A stretch of DNA of 32,025 nucleotides from positions 132,992 through 165,016 of the forward strand of contig CALRAL010000001.1 of the NCBI GenBank assembly GCA_943350875.1, read 5' to 3'. A program made the position numbers and the translations under genes. Below the pieces are notes generated by a model. That model was not told the DNA's origin. It was given only the letters and a program-made list of their open reading frames with translations, and ran no database searches. Below, piece after piece: positions 13,295-20,278 of this stretch; position 1 is the stretch's first letter; the number at the start of each line of letters is the position of its first letter. The DNA is from Candidatus Nomurabacteria bacterium. GTDB taxonomy: Bacteria > Patescibacteriota > Minisyncoccia > Phycocordibacterales > UBA9973.

Positions 13295-14686
13295 TTAAAA
13301 TTCATCCAAGTTATCACTTATTTTTGAAGGTGAAAATTCGCTCAACGTGCTCTTTTCAAGAGTGAGAAATGTAGTGGTTTTTTCATCAAAGTAAAGTTCA
13401 ACTTTTCCAGTTGGTCCATTTCTATGCTTTTCAATCAAGATTTCTGCAATATTTGTCTTTTCAGATTCATCTTTACCTTTATCTTCTCTGTGGATAAACA
13501 TTACAAGATCGGCATCTTGTTCGATAGATCCAGAGTCACGCAAGTCAGAAAGGCGAGGCTTACCACCGCGAGATTCTACTGCGCGGTTTAATTGAGATAA
13601 GGCAAGTACTGGCACATCGAGCTCTTTTGCTAAACTTTTTAAGGATCTAGAAATCTCTGTCACTTGATTTACCATTGAATCGTAATTTTTCGAAGTAGTC
13701 ATAAGCTGTAAATAGTCTACTACTATGAGGTCGAGACCTTTTTCCATTTTTAATCGGCGAGAAAGGGCTTTCATTTTTACGATAGAATTCCCCGGAGTGT
13801 CATCAATATATATTTTCGCTTTTGAAAGCTTGTCTAATGAATCACGGAGGTGCGAGAATTCAGTATCAGAGGACAAGCGCCCTGTACGCAGATTCCATGC
13901 ATTCACTCTAGATTCTGCAGAGAGCATCCTGTCCACGAGTTGCTGGGAAGACATTTCAAGGGAGAATATTAAAACAGACTTACCATGTGTTATGGCAGAC
14001 ATGCGAGCCATATCTAGGGCGAGGGTAGTCTTACCGACGCTTGGTCTAGCAGCCAGAATAATTAAATCTTGTTTTTGTAAACCAGAGAGCATTATGTCTA
14101 GATCTTTAAATCCCGTTGGGAGTCCGCGGAGGGCGTCTTTATGTTCATGTAGTTTTTCTAATCTTTCCCATGCTTCAGGTAATGCGTCTTTTAAGCTTGT
14201 ATATTTTTGATTTTTAGGAGAAGAGACCACGCTAAATATTTTCTTCTCTGCCATATCCAAAATGTCATCCATATGATCATCGCCTTCCTCAAATCCAAGT
14301 TCAGAGACATAGTCCGCGGCCTCTATCAAACTTCGCAAGACATATTTTTTCTGAACAATAGTGGCGTAGTGTTTGACATTAGTAGAAGAGGGGACGACGT
14401 TTACTATTTCTGCCAGATATTGATTTCCACCGACTGAATCCAAGAGTTTCTGTTCACTTAATTTAGTTGAAAGTGAGAGCATATCTATCGGTTCATTCTT
14501 GAGCGATAGGTCGAGCATTGCTTGGAAAATCATTTTATGTTTTTCAGCATAAAAAGAATCCGCATTTACAATATCTTCCACTTCGTGAATTGCGTCTTTG
14601 CGGAGCATTATTGAACCCAGGACGGCTTTTTCAGAGTCCAAGCTTTGGGGAGGGATGCGGACTTCTTTTTTAGTTTGTTTGACCAT
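13295..14686 (-). CDS. dnaB: Replicative DNA helicase DnaB
   Basis: The 463-aa protein has the DnaB N-terminal domain (IPPQSLDSEKAVLGSIML ... LAEIVNVVPSSTN) and a RecA-like C-terminal helicase domain. Walker A is ARPSVGKT (213-220) and Walker B lies in LDLIVVDYLQLM. The conserved ALSQLNRAVE.R and RDSGSIEQDADLVMFIHRE blocks follow. The hexamer unwinds DNA at the replication fork. No intein is present. It is the first gene of a dnaB-recR unit under a leaderless-type extended -10 promoter. Confidence 0.95.
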   Translation of the reverse strand: MVKQTKKEVRIPPQSLDSEKAVLGSIMLRKDAIHEVEDIVNADSFYAEKHKMIFQAMLDLSLKNEPIDMLSLSTKLSEQKLLDSVGGNQYLAEIVNVVPSSTNVKHYATIVQKKYVLRSLIEAADYVSELGFEEGDDHMDDILDMAEKKIFSVVSSPKNQKYTSLKDALPEAWERLEKLHEHKDALRGLPTGFKDLDIMLSGLQKQDLIILAARPSVGKTTLALDMARMSAITHGKSVLIFSLEMSSQQLVDRMLSAESRVNAWNLRTGRLSSDTEFSHLRDSLDKLSKAKIYIDDTPGNSIVKMKALSRRLKMEKGLDLIVVDYLQLMTTSKNYDSMVNQVTEISRSLKSLAKELDVPVLALSQLNRAVESRGGKPRLSDLRDSGSIEQDADLVMFIHREDKGKDESEKTNIAEILIEKHRNGPTGKVELYFDEKTTTFLTLEKSTLSEFSPSKISDNLDEF

Positions 14687-14692
14687 GAGTTT

Positions 14693-14701
14693 ATATTAGC
14701 A
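14693..14701 (-). promoter_or_regulatory. Leaderless-type promoter of dnaB-recR
   Basis: On the minus strand TGcTAATAT ends exactly 6 nt before the dnaB ATG (14686). Confidence 0.65.
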
Positions 14702-14806
14702 CAGCCAAAAAATAGTCAAAATCAAAAAGTGTGTAAATATGTTATTAAAATGTGGAGAAAAACTTTAAATATAGACTTTTGTTATATTTTAAGTTTTTTG
14801 CTTTTG

Positions 14807-14815
14807 TGCTAAAAT
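14807..14815 (+). promoter_or_regulatory. Leaderless-type promoter of trpS
   Basis: TGcTAAAAT ends 6 nt before ATG 14822, with no Shine-Dalgarno sequence. The 135-nt gap to dnaB holds only these two divergent promoters and AT-rich DNA. Confidence 0.65.
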
Positions 14816-14821
14816 ATAGTT

Positions 14822-15772
14822 ATGTCTAAAAAAGTGTTATTGTCAGGTGTTAGGCCTTCAGGAAAACCGCATATTGGCAACTATTTTGGGGCATTAAAGC
14901 AATTTGTGGATCTTCAAGACCAATATGAAGCATATATAATGATTGCTGATTATCATGCTTTAGATTTCGTGCAAAATGGTAAAGATATGAAGCAGAATAT
15001 TATGAATGTTTTACTAGATTATTTAGCTGTCGGTCTTGATCCTAAAAAAGTGACTATTTTTAAACAATCAGATGTATCTGAACATACCGAACTTGCTCGT
15101 ATTTTTGAAACCATTACTACTATGCCATATCTAATGCGAGCGCATGCTTTCAAAGATGCGGAAGCAAAAAATAAAGATTTGAGCGTTGGAGTTTTTAATT
15201 ATCCGATGTTGATGGCGGCAGATATTTTACTTTATAGCCCAGATATTGTGCCAGTAGGAGCTGATCAGAAACAGCATATTGAAATAGCTCGTGATACAGC
15301 CGAGAAATTCAATCGTATTTTCGGAGACACTTTTAAATTACCAGAACCACTAATAATGAAAGAGGTAGCGACTGTGCCTGGGACCGATGGCAGAAAGATG
15401 TCCAAAAGTTACGGCAATACCATTCCACTTTTTGCGGAATATGAGGAGATAAAGAAATGTGTGATGAGTATCGTCACAGATTCGGCGGGCGGATTTCCAA
15501 AAAATGTTTTTGAAATACATAAACTTTTACGACCAGAAGATGAATTGAAAAAGATTTATGAAGAAAAAGCAGGAAAGTACAAAGAGTTGAAGGAAATGTT
15601 GATCGAGGATTTAGAAAAATTTATTGCACCACTTCGAGAAAAAAGAAAAGAATTTGAAAAAGATATTCCAAAGGCCCTAGAAATATTAAAAGCTGGTGGT
15701 GAAAAAGCCAAAAAAATATCCGGCCCAAAAATGGACGAAGTGAGGGAGAAAGTAGGGGTAAAATTATATTAA
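14822..15772 (+). CDS. trpS: Tryptophanyl-tRNA synthetase
   Basis: This 316-aa class I synthetase has the SGVRPSGKPHIGNYFGAL start (HIGN motif 17-20), MIADYHAL, YPMLMAADILLY.PD.VPVGADQKQHIE and GRKMSKSYGN (KMSKS). This is a compact but complete TrpRS, close to the ~330-aa bacterial norm. It is monocistronic, with its own promoter and a strong terminator shared with prs. Confidence 0.95.
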   Translation: MSKKVLLSGVRPSGKPHIGNYFGALKQFVDLQDQYEAYIMIADYHALDFVQNGKDMKQNIMNVLLDYLAVGLDPKKVTIFKQSDVSEHTELARIFETITTMPYLMRAHAFKDAEAKNKDLSVGVFNYPMLMAADILLYSPDIVPVGADQKQHIEIARDTAEKFNRIFGDTFKLPEPLIMKEVATVPGTDGRKMSKSYGNTIPLFAEYEEIKKCVMSIVTDSAGGFPKNVFEIHKLLRPEDELKKIYEEKAGKYKELKEMLIEDLEKFIAPLREKRKEFEKDIPKALEILKAGGEKAKKISGPKMDEVREKVGVKLY

Positions 15773-15780
15773 AATTTAAA

Positions 15781-15816
15781 GCCTCATGAAATTACTTTCA
15801 ATGAGGCTTTGGCGTT
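15781..15816. terminator. Bidirectional terminator between trpS and prs
   Basis: A 10-bp stem, AAAGCCTCAT/ATGAGGCTTT, encloses a 13-nt loop, with A-rich sequence on the left and T-rich on the right. It serves the convergent genes. Confidence 0.8.
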
Positions 15817-15831
15817 TTATATTTAAAAGAG

Positions 15832-16929
15832 TTATTTATTTTCTAAACTCTTTAGTATTTGAAACAATGAATCAGCAAATAAACTTGCTACTGAAATATC
15901 AATAATCAATCCACCAGTTCTTTTTTCATATCCTCGATAGATAGTGTTTGTTACAATAATTTTTTCAAATGGGTTTTTATTGAAAAGTTTATTTCTCCAA
16001 CCTGGAGTTAAAACAGTATGAGTAGCAACAAGTATAATTGATTTTGCTTTTGTACCCTGTAATAATCTACCTGTATCATTTGCTGTAGTTCCAGAAGCAA
16101 TTTCATCTTCGACCATAATCATAATATTATCTTGAACAAGTTCATGAGTCATATGATGAATATCTTCAAATTTATAGAATTTTTTTAATTCTAAAATTAG
16201 TTCTTTGATTTCATTTTCTTCTTTTTGCACAATAGAGATTTCACTATTAATTGCTCTATTTTTTTGATTAAACAAAACTGGACAATTAAAGATTCTTCCC
16301 ATTTCAATAGCTCTTTCCATTGAACCAATATCTGGAGCGTATGTCCTTAATTTATTTCGATCTTCAAGTCTTACAAAAGTATTAATTTTTGTGGCAAATA
16401 AAGATGCTGGATTAATTTCATGAAATACAATGTTGTACTTTTTGCAAAGTTTGGACATTGCATTAGAATGAGGGGTAGCAACCATCATCTCGTTTACTCC
16501 ACAAACACTAAACAAATGTATACTTCTTTCCAATCTTTTTATTTCGTCTGGTTTCAAAATTTTCTTTGACCAGGGTCCTTCTTTTTCATTTTCATTTGAA
16601 ATCGGATCTTGTCTCCGATTCCAAAAGAAAGGAAAAATTGCAATAACATATTTAGCACCATACTGATGTTTTATAGCCCAAATTAAATCAAAAGCTTCAG
16701 TTTGAAGTTCTTGACTATATATACTTTGATAAAATACTACAGTTTTTCCTTTAATTTTTTCGTATTTTACAATACGATCATCTGGTTCTCCATCTGGCCA
16801 ATCATTATAATTAATATGGTCAAATTCACAATTTTCACCAAGCAGTTCGCTTAGTTCTTTTAGTATTTCGGAACCAAGTTGATGATTCCCGTTTCCGCTC
16901 AAAAAAACAATTTTTTCAACATTTTTCAT
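15832..16929 (-). CDS. Divergent ribose-phosphate pyrophosphokinase-like protein
   Basis: This 365-aa protein has the PRPP synthetase layout but with clear departures. FPFFWNRRQDP (99-109) stands for the usual R-Y-x-R-Q-D-R region. KNRAINSEISI (223-233) corresponds to the flexible KRR loop. The PRPP-binding loop reads VEDEIASGTT (273-282) instead of VDDxIDTGGT. The usual DLHAxQxQGFF segment is replaced by ATPHSNAMSK, where the key His is still present. It is longer than standard Prs (about 310-320 aa). It most likely makes PRPP from ribose-5-phosphate and ATP, or is a regulatory phosphoribosyl-transferase-like relative. It is preceded by a folded leader (16958-17003). Confidence 0.7.
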   Translation of the reverse strand: MKNVEKIVFLSGNGNHQLGSEILKELSELLGENCEFDHINYNDWPDGEPDDRIVKYEKIKGKTVVFYQSIYSQELQTEAFDLIWAIKHQYGAKYVIAIFPFFWNRRQDPISNENEKEGPWSKKILKPDEIKRLERSIHLFSVCGVNEMMVATPHSNAMSKLCKKYNIVFHEINPASLFATKINTFVRLEDRNKLRTYAPDIGSMERAIEMGRIFNCPVLFNQKNRAINSEISIVQKEENEIKELILELKKFYKFEDIHHMTHELVQDNIMIMVEDEIASGTTANDTGRLLQGTKAKSIILVATHTVLTPGWRNKLFNKNPFEKIIVTNTIYRGYEKRTGGLIIDISVASLFADSLFQILKSLENK

Positions 16930-16957
16930 ACTCTATATCTGATTTCAATGAACAAAA

Positions 16958-17003
16958 CTGGTTTGCACCAGGAGCCCTTTTCCAGGTAAAGGGTTTCTTA
17001 ACC
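16958..17003 (-). promoter_or_regulatory. Structured leader region upstream of the PRPP synthetase-like gene
   Basis: On the minus strand three small hairpins follow each other: GGTT/AACC, CCCTTT/AAAGGG (16975-16993) and CTGGT/ACCAG closed by a GCAA tetraloop (16958-16971). The last is followed by TTTTGTT, like a weak attenuator. It matches no riboswitch consensus I know. The loop of the middle hairpin (CCTGG) is complementary to CCAGG of the last one, so alternative pairings exist. Confidence 0.4.
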
Positions 17004-17046
17004 TACCCATAAGATAACATAGACATTGTATAAAGTAAAAATTTTA

Positions 17047-17055
17047 TGTTATAGT
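17047..17055 (+). promoter_or_regulatory. Leaderless-type promoter that fixes the aspS start
   Basis: TGtTATAGT ends 6 nt before ATG 17062. An in-frame ATG at 17026 lies upstream of this promoter and is therefore unlikely to be the start. Confidence 0.65.
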
Positions 17056-17061
17056 ATTTTT

Positions 17062-18375
17062 ATGGAAAGAATTTTATCAAATGAAATTAAAAACTATATA
17101 GGAAAAGAGATTTTGGTTAAAGGCTGGCTTCATAAGAAGCGAGCGATGGGGGGACTAATGTTTATAGTCTTGCGGGATAGGAGAGGGGTGGTACAGATAC
17201 TCGTAGAAGATAAAAATGAAGGAGAAAAACTGCAAGGTATCCAAATTGGTTCAGTTTTACAGATAGTGGGGAATGTTATTTCTGAACCTCGGGCTCCAGG
17301 AGAAGTAGAAATCCACGAACCTAAAATACAAGTATTGATACCAGTCACAGAAGCCGGACCGATTGAAATAGATAAACCAATTTCTCACAAATCTGATAAT
17401 TTAGATACTCTTTTTGAATATAGAGTTTTAGGAGTGCGTAATATTCAAGAGGGGAAAGTTTTTAAGATTAGGAGTGAGCTTAATCGTTACATTAGAGAAT
17501 TTTTAAATAAAAATGAATTTGTGGAAATCCAAACACCAAAGATATTAGCTGGAGCCACAGAAGGCGGGGCAGAAGTTTTCAAGTTTGATTATTTTGGCAA
17601 AGAGGCAACTCTCGCACAGAGCCCGCAATTCTATAAACAAATAATGGTGGGCGCTTTTGAGCGTGTTTTTGAAATAGGTCCAGCCTTTCGGGCAGAGCCA
17701 AGCACCACTTCCAGGCATTTGAGTGAGATAACGATGCTAGATATGGAGATGGGTTTCATAGAATCGCATGATGATGTTTTGCAAATGACAGAGAACCTTT
17801 TTTACAGTGTTCTCACTCGAGTATATGAAGAACATGGGGAAGAATTAAAAAGCTGGAATGCACCAGAATTAATTCTGAAACCATCTTTTCCTCGATATAC
17901 TTTGAAACAAATTCATGAGATGTACACTAAAGCCACAGGTACGGACACAACCAGAGAGAAGGATATGACTCCTGATGAAGAAAAATGGATTTGTGAATAT
18001 TCAAAAAAAGAGAATGGTTGTGAAGCTATTTTTGTCACCGAGTTTCCGATTGAGAGTATGAAATTCTATCACATGGTAAATCCAAAAGATCCTACGACGG
18101 TGCTCTGGGCGGATTTGCTTTTTAGAGGGTTAGAGATAGCTACGTGTCCAATGCGTGAACACAGATATGAGAATCTTGTATCTCAAATGAAGAAAGCTGG
18201 ACTCAATCCTGAACATTCAGGTTATAAATATTATTTACAAGCTTTCAAATACGGCTTGCCTCCGCATGGAGGGTTTGGTTTTGGCATAGACAGATTGGTA
18301 GAAAAGACTATTGGTCTTGGCAATGTCAAAGAGGCAACTCTCTTTCCAAGAGACATAAATCGCTTAACTCCGTAA
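17062..18375 (+). CDS. aspS: Aspartyl-tRNA synthetase, archaeal-type short form
   Basis: The protein is 437 aa from the chosen start MERILSNEIKNYIGK. An OB-fold anticodon-binding domain (residues 1-~105, VKGWLHKKRAMGGLMFIVLRDRRGVVQ) is followed by the class II catalytic core. Motif 2 is FRAEPSTTSRHLSE and motif 3 is GFGFGIDRLVEK. The GAD insertion domain of typical ~590-aa bacterial AspRS is absent, so this is the archaeal/eukaryotic-type enzyme (AspRS2), which is often non-discriminating and also charges tRNA-Asn for amidation. Whether this one is non-discriminating cannot be settled here; no gat genes are in the window. The riboflavin kinase gene follows after 1 nt. Confidence 0.93.
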   Translation: MERILSNEIKNYIGKEILVKGWLHKKRAMGGLMFIVLRDRRGVVQILVEDKNEGEKLQGIQIGSVLQIVGNVISEPRAPGEVEIHEPKIQVLIPVTEAGPIEIDKPISHKSDNLDTLFEYRVLGVRNIQEGKVFKIRSELNRYIREFLNKNEFVEIQTPKILAGATEGGAEVFKFDYFGKEATLAQSPQFYKQIMVGAFERVFEIGPAFRAEPSTTSRHLSEITMLDMEMGFIESHDDVLQMTENLFYSVLTRVYEEHGEELKSWNAPELILKPSFPRYTLKQIHEMYTKATGTDTTREKDMTPDEEKWICEYSKKENGCEAIFVTEFPIESMKFYHMVNPKDPTTVLWADLLFRGLEIATCPMREHRYENLVSQMKKAGLNPEHSGYKYYLQAFKYGLPPHGGFGFGIDRLVEKTIGLGNVKEATLFPRDINRLTP

Positions 18376-18376
18376 G

Positions 18377-18748
18377 ATGGAAATTAAGGGTAAGGTGATA
18401 AGAGGTGATAGGTATGGTAGGGAGATTGGATTTCCGACGATAAATTTGTCGAGGAATGGTTTTTTAAAAATGAAAATAAAACCAGCTTTTGGAGTTTATG
18501 CAGGAGAAGTTTCAATTATGTCAAACACCCGATGTCTGACATATAAGGCGGGGATCGTTATTGGCCCGCTTGATAAAAGAAAGTTACCAAAGATAGAGGC
18601 TCACATGATAGGTTTCAAGGGGAATGCTTACGGTAAAACAGCAGTTTTTAAAATAAATAAATTTATCAGGAAATTCAAAAAATTTAAGACAGAAAAAGAA
18701 TTAATAGAACAGATAAAGAAAGATTTGAAAAAACTTGTCCCGTACTAA
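18377..18748 (+). CDS. Stand-alone riboflavin kinase domain
   Basis: This 123-aa protein corresponds to the C-terminal flavokinase half of bacterial RibF. GKVIRGDRYGREIGFPTINL carries the G-R-x-x-G-F-P-T-x-N motif, followed by FGVYAGEV and IEAHMIGFKGNAYGKTAVFKINKFIRKFKKF..EKELIEQIKKDL. It would phosphorylate riboflavin to FMN. The FAD synthetase (nucleotidyltransferase) half is missing, so FAD formation would need another enzyme. It starts 1 nt after aspS and leads a run of flavin genes. Its stop codon lies inside the 5' arm of the stem that reaches the ribE start codon. Confidence 0.85.
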   Translation: MEIKGKVIRGDRYGREIGFPTINLSRNGFLKMKIKPAFGVYAGEVSIMSNTRCLTYKAGIVIGPLDKRKLPKIEAHMIGFKGNAYGKTAVFKINKFIRKFKKFKTEKELIEQIKKDLKKLVPY

Positions 18749-18805
18749 ATTTTTGATTACGGGATATAATGATAAATATTAATAAATAAAATTTTAGTAC
18801 TGGGA
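18738..18805 (+). repeat. Stop-to-start stem between riboflavin kinase gene and ribE
   Basis: The 5' arm TCCCGTACTAAA (18738-18749, containing the kinase stop TAA) pairs with the 3' arm TTTAGTACtGGGA (18793-18805), with one bulged T. The last paired base is the A of the ribE ATG. The same 5' arm can instead pair with TACGGGA at 18758-18764, so two exclusive folds are possible. Confidence 0.6.
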
Positions 18806-19371
18806 TGTTCACGGGTATAATACAAAAAACTTCAAAAGTAGCAAACATAAAATCTAATAAAAACAGGATGCTTTTGGAAGTTATAAATAATTTAGGGAAA
18901 ATAAAACTTGGAGAAAGTATCTCTGTAAATGGGGTTTGTTCTACGGTTAAAGGAAGCAATAAGAATATTTCATTTGAATATATGCCAGAGACTTTAAAAC
19001 TTTCAAATATGAGTTTACTTAAAAAGAATGATTTAGTTAATTTAGAAAGATCAATGAAGTTTGGTGACAGGCTTGATGGGCATATAGTGCTTGGACATAT
19101 TGATACAACTGGTAAAATAATCTCAATAAAAAGGGAAGGGAATTCAAATGTATTTGAAATAAAAATAGATAAGAAATTTAGGAAGTTTTTAGTCTACAAA
19201 GGATCTATAGCCCTAGAAGGAATAAGTTTAACAACTACAAAAGTTTCAACTAGTTCTTTTGTGGTGAAGATATTACCTTACACATTAAAAAATACAAATC
19301 TTAAATCAAAACAAAAAGGGGATACTGTTAATTTAGAATTTGATATACTGGCAAAGTACGTGTCCCGTTAG
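18805..19371 (+). CDS. ribE: Riboflavin synthase alpha chain
   Basis: This 188-aa protein starts with the diagnostic MFTGIIQ and has the two-fold repeat of lumazine-binding barrels. The first half contains GESISVNGVCSTV and FEYMPETLKLS. The second contains GHIVLGHIDTTGKI and KGSIALEGISLTTTKV. It converts two 6,7-dimethyl-8-ribityllumazine molecules to riboflavin. It is slightly shorter than the usual 200-215 aa. It sits between the flavokinase and ribH, with 56-nt intergenic stems on both sides and no Shine-Dalgarno sequence. Confidence 0.92.
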   Translation: MFTGIIQKTSKVANIKSNKNRMLLEVINNLGKIKLGESISVNGVCSTVKGSNKNISFEYMPETLKLSNMSLLKKNDLVNLERSMKFGDRLDGHIVLGHIDTTGKIISIKREGNSNVFEIKIDKKFRKFLVYKGSIALEGISLTTTKVSTSSFVVKILPYTLKNTNLKSKQKGDTVNLEFDILAKYVSR

Positions 19372-19428
19372 AAAATCAGCCTACGAGGCAGTACGAAAAA
19401 CTTTTATTATTTTAATTTTCTAATGGGA
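19363..19428 (+). repeat. Stop-to-start stem between ribE and ribH
   Basis: TCCCGTTAGAAAAT (19363-19376, containing the ribE stop TAG) pairs over 14 bp with ATTTTCTAATGGGA (19415-19428), including one G-T pair. The last base is the A of the ribH ATG. An inner hairpin GCCT/AGGC (19379-19389) lies in the loop. Layout is the same as at 18738-18805. Confidence 0.65.
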
Positions 19429-19874
19429 TGCAAATAAGAAATAAAAAATATTTACAAATAAATGGAGAGAAGCTACGAGTAGGCATTGTAGTAGCTAGAT
19501 TTAACAAAGAATTCACTGATGCTCTACTTGTAAATGCTTTGGATGCATTGGAAAAATGTAAAGTCTCTGATAAAAATATCAGAGTTGTGTCTGTAGCTGG
19601 TGTCGTTGAGATACCATATATACTTCAAAAGCTTGCAATTACCAAGAAATTTGATTTTCTTGTAGCTTTGGGATGTGTCATAAAAGGGAAGACTCCACAT
19701 TTTGATTATGTTTGTAAAATGGCGCAGGAAGGTATTTTGAAAGTTATGCTCGATAAGAATATTCCAATAAGCTTTGGAGTGCTTACTGTAAATAATGAAA
19801 AACAAGCGAAGGAACGACTCCATGTAGGTAAAGAAGCTGCACTAGCTGCTTTAGAATCAGCGCTTATAAAATAA
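19428..19874 (+). CDS. ribH: 6,7-dimethyl-8-ribityllumazine synthase
   Basis: This 148-aa protein has VGIVVARFNKEFTDALLVNAL, SVAGVVEIPYILQKLA (the usual V-P-G-A-F-E-I-P varied to V-A-G-V-V-E-I-P) and ALGCVIKGKTPHFDYV. It condenses the ribityl-aminouracil and the butanone phosphate to lumazine, the substrate of RibE. The genes that make those two precursors (ribA, ribB, ribD) are not in this window. The start codon A is the last paired base of the stem from the ribE stop. It is followed after 9 nt by the pterin dehydratase gene. Confidence 0.93.
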   Translation: MQIRNKKYLQINGEKLRVGIVVARFNKEFTDALLVNALDALEKCKVSDKNIRVVSVAGVVEIPYILQKLAITKKFDFLVALGCVIKGKTPHFDYVCKMAQEGILKVMLDKNIPISFGVLTVNNEKQAKERLHVGKEAALAALESALIK

Positions 19875-19883
19875 TATTTATAT

Positions 19884-20246
19884 ATGAATGATTTGTTAAA
19901 GAAAAAGTGTGTGCCTTGCGAAGGCAAAAACATAAAACCTTTTAGCAAGGAAGAGGCACAGAAATATTTGTCTCAAGTTGAAGGGTGGGAATTAATTTGG
20001 GAAGACAACCCCAAACCAGAGCAAGCTCGGTTCGGGGCGAGAATTTCAAAAGAATTTAAATTCAAAGATTTCATCGGAGCGATAAATTTCGTTGAGCGAG
20101 TGGCTGATGTGGCAGAAATGGAAGGGCATCATCCAGATATACAAATACATTATAATAAAGTTTTATTAGACCTCTCTACACATTCTATCGGTGGCCTCTC
20201 TGAAAACGACTTTATCTTAGCTTCTAAAATCGATGCGCATAAATAG
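19884..20246 (+). CDS. Pterin-4a-carbinolamine dehydratase family protein
   Basis: This 120-aa protein has the active-site signature EGHHPDIQIHYNKVLLDLSTHSIGGLSENDF (paired His, Tyr, His and Asp in register) and WEL plus FKFKDFIGAINFVERVADVAE before it. The family dehydrates 4a-hydroxy-tetrahydropterin in pterin recycling and in some cases serves in molybdopterin or tRNA-related roles. No aromatic amino-acid hydroxylase is seen, so the substrate is open. An in-frame palindromic insert (20009-20037) separates the N-terminal helix and first strand; it encodes a DNPKPEQARFG stretch not expected in the family. It is the last gene of the flavin run. Confidence 0.85.
   Translation: MNDLLKKKCVPCEGKNIKPFSKEEAQKYLSQVEGWELIWEDNPKPEQARFGARISKEFKFKDFIGAINFVERVADVAEMEGHHPDIQIHYNKVLLDLSTHSIGGLSENDFILASKIDAHK
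20009..20037. repeat. In-frame imperfect palindrome in the pterin dehydratase gene
   Basis: CCCC, AACC and GAGC blocks (20009-20022) pair in order with GCTC, GGTT and GGGG (20025-20037), with single-base interruptions around an AA loop. It is a GC-rich block in an AT-rich gene and sits where other family members have a short loop. Confidence 0.55.
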
Positions 20247-20266
20247 ACACATTTCTAAAAAAAGTG

Positions 20267-20272
20267 TATATT
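20267..20272 (+). promoter_or_regulatory. Leaderless-type promoter of the aminopeptidase-scpA unit
   Basis: TATATT ends 6 nt before ATG 20279. The spacer TAGAGG could also act as a weak ribosome binding site, but it abuts the ATG too closely. Confidence 0.5.
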
Positions 20273-20278
20273 TAGAGG

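Noticed and set aside
13725-14210. 161-codon open frame antisense to dnaB
   Set aside because: It is fully inside dnaB, has no family features, and is explained by the codon use of the opposite strand.
17026-17061. In-frame upstream ATG giving aspS 12 extra residues
   Set aside because: The promoter TGtTATAGT at 17047-17055 lies inside this stretch, and canonical AspRS homology starts after 17062.
18749-18804. FMN riboswitch before ribE
   Set aside because: The gap is only 56 nt and lacks the conserved RFN sequence blocks; only the stop-to-start stem is visible.
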